A stretch of DNA of 64,000 nt from Streptomyces violaceoruber. Lineage in GTDB: Bacteria > Actinomycetota > Actinomycetes > Streptomycetales > Streptomycetaceae. A program made the position numbers and the translations under genes. Location of the stretch: positions 181,003 through 245,002 of the forward strand of contig JODI01000014.1 in the NCBI GenBank assembly GCA_000720805.1, given 5' to 3'. Positions 9,369 to 17,121 of the stretch are shown here, one piece after another (within the stretch, counting starts at the first letter, position 1; the number at the start of each line of letters is the position of its first letter). The notes under the pieces are model-generated. The model was not told the DNA's origin, ran no database searches, and worked only from the letters and a program-made list of their open reading frames with translations.

Positions 9369-9472
9369 TGGGTAATCCTGTCGGAGCGTGGGGGTTTCTG
9401 TTGGGTGTTGTGCATCGGAGTGTCACCAGTGGGATTCCGCGCGTCAATCGGTGAGAGCGGGATGAGGACCGG

Positions 9473-9483
9473 CGAAACTTTCG
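9473..9483. promoter_or_regulatory. CGAAACTTTCG operator-like palindrome, GH43/PL9 divergent region
   Basis: CGAAACTTTCG is a perfect 5+1+5 palindrome sitting inside a larger GCGAAA...TTTCGC inverted repeat (9472-9495), between two divergently transcribed secreted polysaccharide-degrading genes. Palindromes of the form CGAAA-N-TTTCG are typical sites for LacI-type repressors of plant polysaccharide genes in streptomycetes. Which regulator binds here is unknown. Confidence 0.6.
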
Positions 9484-9569
9484 ATCGTTTTTCGCTCGGC
9501 CGCGGCAACCTCTTCCGGCCCGGGCGGCGACTGGTGTGCGCAGCATCCCCCTAGGAAAGGAAGCGCCCC

Positions 9570-10724
9570 GTGCGTCGTGGCACCGGACGGCACCGCAGGA
9601 CACGCACCCTCTCGATCGGCGCGGCGGTGGCCGTCGCCGCGGGGGCGGGCGGCGTCCACCTCGGCCTCACGGGCTTCGGCGCCGAGGCCGCGTCGACGAC
9701 GGTCACCGTCTCAACCACCGCGCAGCTGGAGTCGGCCGTCAGGAACGCCGTCGCCGGCACGGTCATCGAGGTCCGCGCCGGCACGTACACCCCGGCGGCC
9801 ACCCTCGAGTCCACGGCGAACGGGACGCCTTCGGCACGGATCACCCTGCGGGCGTACGGCCGCGAGAAGGTGCGGATCGACGGCTCCAGGCTGCCCGACG
9901 GCTCCTGGCTCGCCGGGATCCACGGCGACTACTGGACCGTGCAGAACCTCACCTTCCAGAACTCCCCGGCGCAGGGCTTCGTCGCCACGTCCTCCGTGGG
10001 CGGTGTCTTCAGGAACCTGGTCACGGCGGACAACGGCGACACCGGGTTCACCCTGCGCGGCGACGGCACGACCGGCAACCTCGTGCAGAACCTGGACAGT
10101 CACGGCAACTACGACCCCGCCGGGCACGGGCGGAACGCCGACGGCGTCGCCGTGAAGTTCGGCTCCGGCACCGACAACCGGATCACCGGGGCCCGGCTGT
10201 ACGGAAACTCGGACGACGGGATCGACCTGTGGCAGTTCTCCTCGCCGGTGACCGTCGAGCACACCTGGGCCTTCGACAACGGGGAGAACCGGTGGGGGGA
10301 CACGGCGTTCGAGGGAAACGGGAACGGGTTCAAGCTGGGCGGCGGGGGCGCCACGGTCGCGCACGTCGTGAACGACAACGCGGCCTGGGCCAACGCGTCG
10401 GACGGGTTCACGGAGAACTCCAACGCGGGAGCGATCGTGCTGAACCGCAACACGGCGTACGCCAACGGGGGGACCGGTTTCTCCTTCGCCACGGGGAAGG
10501 CCCGGCTCGCCCGGAATCTCGCCGTGCGCAACAAGGGCGGCCTCGCCGAGCTGAGTGCGTCGGCGGTGTCCGCGGCGAACACCTGGGACCCTGGTGTCGG
10601 CACCCCCGCCTTCAGATCGACGGATGCCGCGAGCGCGTACGGTGCCCGCGGCGCGGACGGTTCGCTGCCCGCCACGACCTTCCTGACGACGGGCTCGACC
10701 GCCATCGGTACGGCCATGAAGTGA
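9570..10724 (+). CDS. Secreted right-handed beta-helix pectate lyase (PL9-like), second copy
   Basis: A 384-residue paralogue of the 5149-6264 product, with an export signal rich in basic residues (RRGTGRHRRTRTLSIGAAVAV) and the same PL9-like motif NADGVAVKFGSG. The beta-helix repeats and the closing segment LPATTFLTTGST are shared with the first copy. Start is GTG 9570, preceded by AAAGGAA with 8-base spacing. It is divergent from GH43 and is followed by a strong terminator at 10739-10774, so it is probably monocistronic. Confidence 0.85.
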   Translation: MRRGTGRHRRTRTLSIGAAVAVAAGAGGVHLGLTGFGAEAASTTVTVSTTAQLESAVRNAVAGTVIEVRAGTYTPAATLESTANGTPSARITLRAYGREKVRIDGSRLPDGSWLAGIHGDYWTVQNLTFQNSPAQGFVATSSVGGVFRNLVTADNGDTGFTLRGDGTTGNLVQNLDSHGNYDPAGHGRNADGVAVKFGSGTDNRITGARLYGNSDDGIDLWQFSSPVTVEHTWAFDNGENRWGDTAFEGNGNGFKLGGGGATVAHVVNDNAAWANASDGFTENSNAGAIVLNRNTAYANGGTGFSFATGKARLARNLAVRNKGGLAELSASAVSAANTWDPGVGTPAFRSTDAASAYGARGADGSLPATTFLTTGSTAIGTAMK

Positions 10725-10738
10725 CCGTACGGACCGAT

Positions 10739-10774
10739 GAAACGCCCCGCCGGTCGTCACCGGCGGGGCGTTTC
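10739..10774 (+). terminator. Strong intrinsic hairpin after second PL9 gene
   Basis: Arms GAAACGCCCCGCCGGT (10739-10754) and ACCGGCGGGGCGTTTC (10759-10774) form a perfect 16-bp stem with loop CGTC. It lies 14 bases after the PL9 stop. The A-run in the left arm and T-run in the right arm would support termination on both strands. Confidence 0.9.
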
Positions 10775-10781
10775 TGTGACC

Positions 10782-10840
10782 GGTCGAAGGGGGTTCGACC
10801 AGTGCTTCCGGTCGGCCCAAGGGGGGCTTCGGCCGACCGG
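10782..10840. terminator. Two further hairpins in the PL9/anti-sigma gap
   Basis: GGTCGAA (10782-10788) pairs with TTCGACC (10794-10800), and CCGGTCGGCC (10808-10817) pairs perfectly with GGCCGACCGG (10831-10840). Together with the preceding 16-bp hairpin, three stem-loops fill the space between convergent genes, probably insulating them. The rest of the gap up to 10957 shows nothing recognisable. Confidence 0.6.
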
Positions 10841-10957
10841 CGCCTCGTGCGGGCGAGAGGAGGCCCGCGCTTCCTCGTCGCCACCGGTGCGCAAAGGGTT
10901 GCCGCGTCTTCGGAACTTTTTCAGGAGGCTGTTCCACGACTCGCGCCGTCGTCGGCC

Positions 10958-11815
10958 CTAGGAGTCGCCCTCGTCATCGCCGTCGTCGTCGTGCGCCGCG
11001 AAGTCGCCCGCCACGGCCAGCCGGTCGCCGCCGGCGCGGGCGGTGATCGAGTAGCTGTCGTCCTTCGCGTCCCGGCCGCCGCGGTGGTGGTCGTACTGGC
11101 CCGCGAACACCCACTGCCCCGGCCACACCGTACGGCCCTCCTTGAGCACCCAGGTGTAGACGAGGAAGCCGTCCCGCTCGGTGACCGTCGTGGTGAAGTC
11201 GGCCTCGGGCGCGGACCGCCAGGCGCCCGCCGAGGTGACCCCGCCGGTCTGCCTGACCTTCAACTCGACCGTGAGGGCGGTGAGTTTCTCACCGGTCTTG
11301 AGGGTGACGTCGCTCTGCGCCCAGAAGTCGTTGCTGTGCGGGTCCACCGAACCGTCCGACCACAGCGGACCGTCCTCGGTGCCGGAGGCGGGCGGCGGCG
11401 TCGTCACGGTGGCACTCGGGGACCGCGGGGGCGACGTGCTCGGTCTGCCGGTGTCCGGCGGAGCGCTCGGCGTCGGATCCGCCGGCGGGGCGGGCGCGCG
11501 GCTCGTCGCGTCCGGTGACGGGGTGGGGGTCCGAGAGACCTCGACCGTCTGCTGGGCGGCGGGAGTCCCGTCCTTGACCGCGGAGGCGACCGCGTACCCG
11601 CCGACACCGACCACGCAGGCGACCGCGGCCGTGGCGCTGACCACCCGCACCCAGCCGAACACCGGCGGGAGGGCGGCCCGGTGGTCGGGGCGGGTCTGCT
11701 CGGTCATACCGCGCTCGATCCGCGCCAGGATGCGCGCGCGGTCGGGCTCGTGGCCCCCGGCCGCCTCGTGCAGCCGGGCGCGCAGCTCGTCGTGCACGTC
11801 CCGCCGCATGGTCAT
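10958..11815 (-). CDS. Membrane protein paired with ECF sigma factor (putative anti-sigma or sensor)
   Basis: A 285-residue protein with a cytoplasmic N-terminus (HDELRARLHEAAGG, helical and charged), one membrane segment near 53-75 (VVSATAAVACVVGVGGYAVA), a Pro/Ser/Thr-rich extracellular linker (about 88-150) and a compact C-terminal extracellular domain (about 155-270) ending in an acidic tail. No named family was recognised. Its start overlaps the stop of the sigma factor gene by 4 bp, and sigma/membrane-partner pairs of this shape usually act as sigma plus anti-sigma. That role is inferred from context and topology only. Confidence 0.65.
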   Translation of the reverse strand: MTMRRDVHDELRARLHEAAGGHEPDRARILARIERGMTEQTRPDHRAALPPVFGWVRVVSATAAVACVVGVGGYAVASAVKDGTPAAQQTVEVSRTPTPSPDATSRAPAPPADPTPSAPPDTGRPSTSPPRSPSATVTTPPPASGTEDGPLWSDGSVDPHSNDFWAQSDVTLKTGEKLTALTVELKVRQTGGVTSAGAWRSAPEADFTTTVTERDGFLVYTWVLKEGRTVWPGQWVFAGQYDHHRGGRDAKDDSYSITARAGGDRLAVAGDFAAHDDDGDDEGDS

Positions 11816-12378
11816 CGGTCCCCTCCTCCGGCCTCACCGGTACGCGCCATCGCCGCGTGCACCTTCTGCGGAGCCGCCTGCGTTCCGAGCAACCGCTGCA
11901 ATTCGGCCATTCCCTTGGAGGTCTGGCTCTTCACCGTACCGACCGAGACGCCCAGGGTGAGCGCGGTGTCCTTCTCCGAGAGGTCGAAGGCGTGCCGCAG
12001 GACCACGCAGGCGCGTTTGCGGAACGGGAGTCTACGCAAGGCATCCTGCACGTCGACCACGCCCGCCACGTCCGGGTTCTCGGTCTTCTCCTCGCGCTGC
12101 GACCAGAACAGGGCCACCCGCCGCCGCTCGCGGACAGCGCTGCGGATCCGGGTGCGGGCCAGGTTGGCGACCACCCCGCGCGCGTACGCCGCCGGATGGT
12201 CGGCCGCGCGGACCCGGTCCCAGCGGTTCCACAGGGCGAGGAGCGCGTCCGCCGCCAGGTCGTCGGCGGCGTCCGCCTCACCGGTCAGCAGATGGGCGAG
12301 ACGGGACAGTTCGGCGTAGTGACGCTCGAAGAAGGCGTGGAATTCCACGGAGGCGGCGTCGTCGACGGCTGTGCCCAC
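11812..12378 (-). CDS. SigE-family ECF RNA polymerase sigma factor
   Basis: A 188-residue extracytoplasmic-function sigma factor: region 2 (about 12-80, FFERHYAELSRLAHLLTGEADAADDLAADAL) and region 4 with a helix-turn-helix (about 115-165, LPFRKRACVVLRH through GVSVGTVKSQ). GTG 12378 is the start; GAGGAGAG about 7 bases upstream is a good ribosome site. The next gene overlaps by 4 bp and encodes a membrane protein, the usual partner arrangement. An 8-bp-arm palindrome lies about 27 bases upstream of the start (12405-12421) and may mark its control region. Confidence 0.9.
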   Translation of the reverse strand: MGTAVDDAASVEFHAFFERHYAELSRLAHLLTGEADAADDLAADALLALWNRWDRVRAADHPAAYARGVVANLARTRIRSAVRERRRVALFWSQREEKTENPDVAGVVDVQDALRRLPFRKRACVVLRHAFDLSEKDTALTLGVSVGTVKSQTSKGMAELQRLLGTQAAPQKVHAAMARTGEAGGGDR

Positions 12379-12674
12379 GGGCGACCTCTCCTCACGGCGG
12401 CTCGGGCACCCTCAGGGTGCCTGTGCGTGTCATGTGTCTGACATGTGATCATCCGGAGGGGCCCGGACGAGATCCGGAAGCGTAGCAGCGTTCGTGCGCT
12501 TGGTTCGTACGGGTCTTCGAACGCCGTGTGGTCGGCCGACCCCCGGCCGCCCCTGAACCGCCTCCGGGCCGACCCCGATTCCGTAACACGGGGAAAACCT
12601 GAAAGTGGTTCAACGCGGGAACAATCCAGCCAGCATCCGCACACCGATCATTCAGGCACCAGGGAGCGACAACC
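12379..12674. promoter_or_regulatory. Divergent control region, sigma factor / nucleobase permease
   Basis: A 296-bp gap between divergent genes. GGCACCCT-C-AGGGTGCC (12405-12421) is a perfect 8-bp-arm palindrome in the sigma factor leader, and CATGT-GTCTG-ACATG (12431-12445) a second, weaker one. On the permease side, AGGGAG (about 12661-12666) is the ribosome site for ATG 12675. No confident -35/-10 pair could be assigned to either gene. Confidence 0.5.
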
Positions 12675-14132
12675 ATGTCCGAGACGCAGAAGGTGGCCGA
12701 CCGGCCGACCGGCCCGCCACCGACCGGGAACGGCGTCGACCGGTACTTCAGGATCTCCGAGCGGGGATCCACCTTCGGCCGGGAGATACGCGGCGGCTTC
12801 GCCACCTTCTTCACGATGGCCTACATCCTTGTCCTGAATCCCATCATCCTCGGCAGCGCCAAGGACAAGTTCGGCCACCAGCTCGACGCGGTCCAACTGA
12901 CCACCGCCACCGCCCTGGTGGCCGCGGTGATGACGATCATCATGGGCGTCGGCGGCAACCTGCCCCTCGCGCTCGCCGCCGGCCTCGGGCTGAACGCCGT
13001 CGTCGCCTTCCAGATCGCCCCGCTGATGAGCTGGGACGACGCGATGGGCCTGATCGTCCTCGAGGGCCTGCTCATCTGCGTGCTGGTCGTGACCGGACTG
13101 CGCGAGGCGGTCATGCAGGCCATCCCGCAGTCGCTCAAGCAAGCGATCAGCGTCGGTATCGGCCTGTTCATCGCCTTCATCGGATTCGTCGACGCCGGCT
13201 TCGTCAGCCGGATCCCCGACGCGGCGAACACCACCGTCCCGGTCCAGCTCGGCGGCACCGGCACCCTCACCGGATGGCCGATTCTCGTCTTCTGCCTCGG
13301 AGTCCTGCTGACGATCGGCCTGCTCGCCCGGAAGGTCAAGGGCGCCATCCTGATCAGCATCGTCACCATGACGATCGTCGCGATGATCATCAACTCGATC
13401 GCCGACATCAAGGCCTGGGGCCTGACCACGCCCGCGTGGCCCGACAAGGTCGTCGACACCCCCGACTTCGGACTGATCGGTCACTTCAGCCTGTTCGGCG
13501 CCTTCGGCGCGCCCGGCGTCGGCGTCGTCACGGTGGTCCTGCTGGTCTTCACGCTGATCCTGTCCGACTTCTTCGACACCATGGGCACGGTCGTCGGCAT
13601 CAGCGCGGAGGCCGGACTGCTGGACGAGGAGGGCAAGGTGCCGAACCTCGGCCGCGTCCTGCTCATCGACGGCGCCGCGGCGGTCGCGGGCGGCGCGGCC
13701 TCGGCCTCCTCCGCCACGTCCTACATCGAGTCGGCGGCCGGCGTCGGCGAGGGCTCACGCACCGGCTTCTCGAACCTGGTCACCGGCGGGCTGTTCGCGC
13801 TGGCCCTGTTCCTGACGCCGCTGCTCACCATCGTCCCGCTCCAGGCGGCGGCCCCGGCCCTGGTCGCCGTCGGCTTCCTGATGATGACCCAGGTCAAGCA
13901 CATCGACTGGGACCGCTACGAGATCGCCATTCCGGCGTTCCTCACCATCGCCGTGATGCCGTTCACCTACTCCATCACCAACGGCATCGGCGCAGGCTTC
14001 CTCTCCTACGTCCTGATCAAGACGGTCCTCGGCAGGGCCAAGGACATCCACTGGCTGCTGTGGGGGACGGCCGCGCTGTTCCTGGTGTACTTCGCGATCG
14101 ATCCGGTCGAGCAGATCCTCGGCGCCAAGTGA
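12675..14132 (+). CDS. NCS2-family purine/nucleobase permease
   Basis: A 485-residue integral membrane protein of the AzgA-like NCS2 group (adenine, guanine and hypoxanthine uptake by proton symport). The family hallmarks are GREIRGGFATFFTMAYILVLNPIIL-like N-terminus, GLGLNAVVAF in helix 3, LILSDFFDTMGT (conserved Asp-Phe-Phe-Asp) and the SASSATSYIESAAG segment. About 12-14 hydrophobic segments are evident and the length is normal. A perfect 12-bp-stem terminator follows immediately. Specific purine not determinable from sequence. Confidence 0.9.
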   Translation: MSETQKVADRPTGPPPTGNGVDRYFRISERGSTFGREIRGGFATFFTMAYILVLNPIILGSAKDKFGHQLDAVQLTTATALVAAVMTIIMGVGGNLPLALAAGLGLNAVVAFQIAPLMSWDDAMGLIVLEGLLICVLVVTGLREAVMQAIPQSLKQAISVGIGLFIAFIGFVDAGFVSRIPDAANTTVPVQLGGTGTLTGWPILVFCLGVLLTIGLLARKVKGAILISIVTMTIVAMIINSIADIKAWGLTTPAWPDKVVDTPDFGLIGHFSLFGAFGAPGVGVVTVVLLVFTLILSDFFDTMGTVVGISAEAGLLDEEGKVPNLGRVLLIDGAAAVAGGAASASSATSYIESAAGVGEGSRTGFSNLVTGGLFALALFLTPLLTIVPLQAAAPALVAVGFLMMTQVKHIDWDRYEIAIPAFLTIAVMPFTYSITNGIGAGFLSYVLIKTVLGRAKDIHWLLWGTAALFLVYFAIDPVEQILGAK

Positions 14133-14137
14133 GGTTC

Positions 14138-14165
14138 GGGGACAGCTCCTCGGGGAGCTGTCCCC
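14138..14165. terminator. Bidirectional terminator, permease / PBP
   Basis: GGGGACAGCTCC (14138-14149) and GGAGCTGTCCCC (14154-14165) form a perfect 12-bp stem with loop TCGG, sitting between the convergent permease stop (14132) and transpeptidase stop (14172). It probably serves both genes. Confidence 0.9.
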
Positions 14166-14171
14166 ACGCAC

Positions 14172-15623
14172 CTACTTCCCGAGGGCAGCCCGCATCATCG
14201 CCTTCGCGACCGGCGCCGCCAGCCCGTTGCCGCTGACCTCCGAGCGCGCCGCGTTGGACTGCTCCACGACCACGGCCACGGCGACCTGCTTGCCGTCGGC
14301 CTTCCCGTAGGACGTGAACCAGGCGTACGGCGTCTGGCTGTTGTTCTCGCCGTGCTGGGCCGTGCCCGTCTTGCCGCCCACCGTCACGCCGGAGATCCGC
14401 GCGTTCGTGCCCGTGCCCTCCTCGACGACCGTCCGCATCGCCGACTGCAACTGCTCGGCGGTCGAGGAGCTGACGATCTCCGACGTGTCCGTCCGGTCGT
14501 CGTAGTTCTCCAGGACGTCGTCACCGCTGTCGGTGATCTCCGACACCATGTGCGGCGAGACCAGCTTGCCGCCGTTGGCTATGGCCGCCGACACCATGGC
14601 CATCTGCAGCGGTGTGGCGGTGACGTCGAACTGACCGATACCGGTCAGGGCCGTCTGCGCCCTGTCCATGTCCTTCGGGTACACGCTCTCGTACGCACGC
14701 ACCGGCACGTCCTGTTTCGCGTCGTCGAAGCCGAACTTCTCAGCCATCTCCCGGACCTTGTCCTGTCCCAGGTCGACGGCCATCTTCGCGAAGACGTTGT
14801 TGCAGGAGTACTCCAGCGCCACCCGGATCGTGGCGTTCCCACAGGGCGCCGACGGGTTCTCGTTCGCCAGGTCCTTGTTCGACTGCGGCAGTCTGTACGG
14901 GTTCGGGCTGGCCGTCCTGTCGTCCACCGACGAGTACAGCCCGTCCTCCAGCGCGGCCGCCGCCACCACCAGCTTGAACGTCGAGCCCGGCGGCAGCGGC
15001 TGCCGCAGCGCACGGTTGGTCAGCGGTTTGTCCGCGTCCTTGGTGAGCTTCGTCCAGGCCGACCCGGCGGTGTTGGCGTCGGTCAGCGAGGTCGGGTCGT
15101 ACGACGGCGTCGACACGACCGCGAGGACCTTGCCGGTGCCGGGGTCGATGGCGACGGCCGCGCCCTTGTTGTCGCCGAGCGCGTTGTACGCCGCCTTCTG
15201 CACAGCAGGGTCGATCGTCGTGACCACGTTGCCCGGCTCGGCCCGCTGGTTGGTCACCGTGTCCATGACGTTCTTCAGCCGGCTGTCCGTGCCGTTGAGG
15301 AGCTCCTGGTAGATGCCCTCCAACTGGGTGGGCGCATACGCCTGCGAGGCGTAACCCGTGACCGCCGCGTACAGCGGCCCGTCCGTGTAGGTGCGTTTGT
15401 ACTTGAGATCGCTGCCCTTCGTCGCCGCGGAACCGGTGATCGACTTTCCGGCCACGATGATGTTTCCGAGCGGTTCCGCGTACGTCTCGATCGCGTTGCG
15501 CCGGTTGTCCTTGTCGTCCGCGAGCGCCTGACCGTCATAGAACTGCACCCAGGTCGCCCGCACCAGCAGGGCGAGCACCAGCAGCAGTGTGAAGACGGAG
15601 GCACGCCTGATCGTCTTGTTCAT
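14172..15623 (-). CDS. Penicillin-binding protein 2-type transpeptidase (PbpA-like)
   Basis: A 483-residue class B PBP that cross-links peptidoglycan outside the membrane. One N-terminal anchor (about 9-25, FTLLLVLALLVRA), a dimerisation/pedestal region, then the transpeptidase domain with all three active-site motifs: PPGSTFKLV (Ser-x-x-Lys), YSCNN (Ser-x-Asn) and VGGKTGTAQ (Lys-Thr-Gly). In streptomycete division/growth loci pbpA normally follows an ftsW-type gene; here it stands alone, suggesting a paralogue. The convergent NCS2 permease shares its terminator. Confidence 0.9.
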   Translation of the reverse strand: MNKTIRRASVFTLLLVLALLVRATWVQFYDGQALADDKDNRRNAIETYAEPLGNIIVAGKSITGSAATKGSDLKYKRTYTDGPLYAAVTGYASQAYAPTQLEGIYQELLNGTDSRLKNVMDTVTNQRAEPGNVVTTIDPAVQKAAYNALGDNKGAAVAIDPGTGKVLAVVSTPSYDPTSLTDANTAGSAWTKLTKDADKPLTNRALRQPLPPGSTFKLVVAAAALEDGLYSSVDDRTASPNPYRLPQSNKDLANENPSAPCGNATIRVALEYSCNNVFAKMAVDLGQDKVREMAEKFGFDDAKQDVPVRAYESVYPKDMDRAQTALTGIGQFDVTATPLQMAMVSAAIANGGKLVSPHMVSEITDSGDDVLENYDDRTDTSEIVSSSTAEQLQSAMRTVVEEGTGTNARISGVTVGGKTGTAQHGENNSQTPYAWFTSYGKADGKQVAVAVVVEQSNAARSEVSGNGLAAPVAKAMMRAALGK

Positions 15624-15718
15624 GCCGCCCTGACAGACGAACGAGGAAGAGTGGATGGTTCCCTTCCGTCGGAATTCTCATCGGGTGTTCATGGACACGC
15701 TGCCGTCCGGGGACGCCC

Positions 15719-16189
15719 TCATTCCTTCAGGGAGAGCACGACCTCGTCGATCTCCTCGCCCCGGGCGTTCGCGAAGCCCCGGGCGGTCGCGGTGATCCGG
15801 AAACCGCACTTCTCCAGCACCCGCAGCGAACCCTGGTTGTCGGCGGCGGCGCGGGCGTACAGCGGGCGCTCCGGCACCTCGGCGAGCAGCCCGCGCAACG
15901 CGGCCGTGGCGACTCCCCGCCCCCAGTAGGCGCGGTCCACCCAGTACGTCACCTCACGCTCGCCGGGCTCCCCGTACACGGCCGCGCTGCCCACCACGTC
16001 ACCGTCGGCCAGCACCGTCCGCGCCACGTCCTGCGAGGACCGTATCCGTTGCCACAGCGCCGAGAAGGCGCCCCAGTCGGCAGGGTCCTCCGCGGTGAAG
16101 GCCGCCATGCGGGCGGCCTCCGGATCGTTCATCTGCCGGAAGAAGACCGGCAGGTCGCTGTCGTGGACCTCGCGGAGTACGACCTCCAT
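15719..16189 (-). CDS. GNAT-family N-acetyltransferase
   Basis: A 156-residue acetyl-CoA-dependent acyltransferase of the RimJ/RimL-like type. The N-terminus LREVHDSDLPVFFRQMNDPEA is the typical first helix; RAYWGRGVATAAL carries the acetyl-CoA pyrophosphate-binding R/Q-x-x-G-x-G/A signature; and SLRVLEKCGF is the C-terminal motif. It starts 4 bases after the stop of the IclR gene on the same strand, so the two are probably co-transcribed. Substrate unknown. Confidence 0.88.
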   Translation of the reverse strand: MEVVLREVHDSDLPVFFRQMNDPEAARMAAFTAEDPADWGAFSALWQRIRSSQDVARTVLADGDVVGSAAVYGEPGEREVTYWVDRAYWGRGVATAALRGLLAEVPERPLYARAAADNQGSLRVLEKCGFRITATARGFANARGEEIDEVVLSLKE

Positions 16190-16193
16190 GGCC

Positions 16194-16967
16194 TCAGAGC
16201 CTCCGGGTGGCGAGCGTCAGCCGGTCACGGGCGTCGAACAGGGCGTCCTTCACCATCTGCTCGTGCGCGGGGGTCAGCCGGGCCACCGGCACGGAACAGC
16301 TGATCGCGTCGCGCGCCGGCGTGCGGTACGGGATCGCCACGCCGAAGCAGCGCAGCCCCAGCGTGTTCTCCTCGCGGTCGACGGCGAAACCCTGCTCTCT
16401 GACCTGGTGCAGCTCCTCGATGAGTTTCTCCCGGTCGGTGATCGTGTGCTCGGTCAGCGCGGGCAGCGTCTCCGGGAGCATCTTGCGCACCTGCTCGTCG
16501 GAGTACGTGCTCAGCAGCGCCTTGCCCAGGGAGGTCGAGTGGGCGGGCAGCCGGCGGCCGACCCGGGTGAAGGGGCGCAGGTAGTGCTGCGACTGCCGGG
16601 TGGCGAGGTAGACCACGTTGGTGCCGTCCAGGCGGGCCAGGTGGATGGTCTCCGTGGTGTCGTCCGAGAGCCGGTCCAGGGTCGGCCGGGCCGCCGCGAC
16701 GACTTCGTCGCCGTCGATGTAGGACGTCCCCACCAGGAGCGCCCGTACGCCGATCCCGTACCGTGTGCCCGTCGCGTCCGTCTCCACCCAGCCCAGCTCC
16801 ACGAGCGTGCGCAGTAGCATGTACAGACTGGACTTGGGGTAACCGACGGCCTCCTGGACCGCCGCCAAGGAGTGCATACCGGGGCGACCGGCGAAGTATT
16901 CGAGCAGTTCAACCGTCCGTACCGCGGACTTGACCTGCGCCCCGCCGCCTGTCTCGGCTGCCGACAT
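16194..16967 (-). CDS. IclR-family transcriptional regulator
   Basis: A 257-residue regulator: N-terminal winged helix (about 12-75, including GMHSLAAVQEAVGYPKSSLY) and C-terminal IclR effector-binding domain (VVYLATRQSQHYLRPFTRVG, then PAHSTSLGKALLS, and ISCSVPVARL). I chose the start at ATG 16967 (MSAAETGG); in-frame upstream codons reach 17030 but run into the operator-like region. It is divergent from an aldehyde dehydrogenase gene across 154 bp, the common arrangement for a local IclR regulator and its target. Confidence 0.9.
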   Translation of the reverse strand: MSAAETGGGAQVKSAVRTVELLEYFAGRPGMHSLAAVQEAVGYPKSSLYMLLRTLVELGWVETDATGTRYGIGVRALLVGTSYIDGDEVVAAARPTLDRLSDDTTETIHLARLDGTNVVYLATRQSQHYLRPFTRVGRRLPAHSTSLGKALLSTYSDEQVRKMLPETLPALTEHTITDREKLIEELHQVREQGFAVDREENTLGLRCFGVAIPYRTPARDAISCSVPVARLTPAHEQMVKDALFDARDRLTLATRRL

Positions 16968-17039
16968 CGCCCTTGACCCCTTCGTTGGACGGGAACCTGA
17001 AGATATAGTCTCCGACAGCATATTCATCATCAGAGACAG

Positions 17040-17057
17040 CGTTCAGCATATCGAACG
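17040..17057. promoter_or_regulatory. Operator-like inverted repeat, IclR/aldehyde dehydrogenase region
   Basis: CGTTC-AGCATATC-GAACG has 5-bp inverted arms around an A/T-richer centre. The half sequence GACAGC...CATAT also occurs just before it (17015-17025). Its position between divergent regulator and enzyme genes fits an IclR operator. Confidence 0.45.
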
Positions 17058-17121
17058 ACCCTGGTGGATGACCTAGATACTGCGGCAAAACAGCGGCAAT
17101 ACATACCTGGAGGGACCCGCG

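Noticed and set aside
16968..17030. Extended N-terminus of the IclR regulator
   Set aside because: The extra 21 residues fall in the A/T-richer operator-like region and are not typical of the family; ATG 16967 is better placed.
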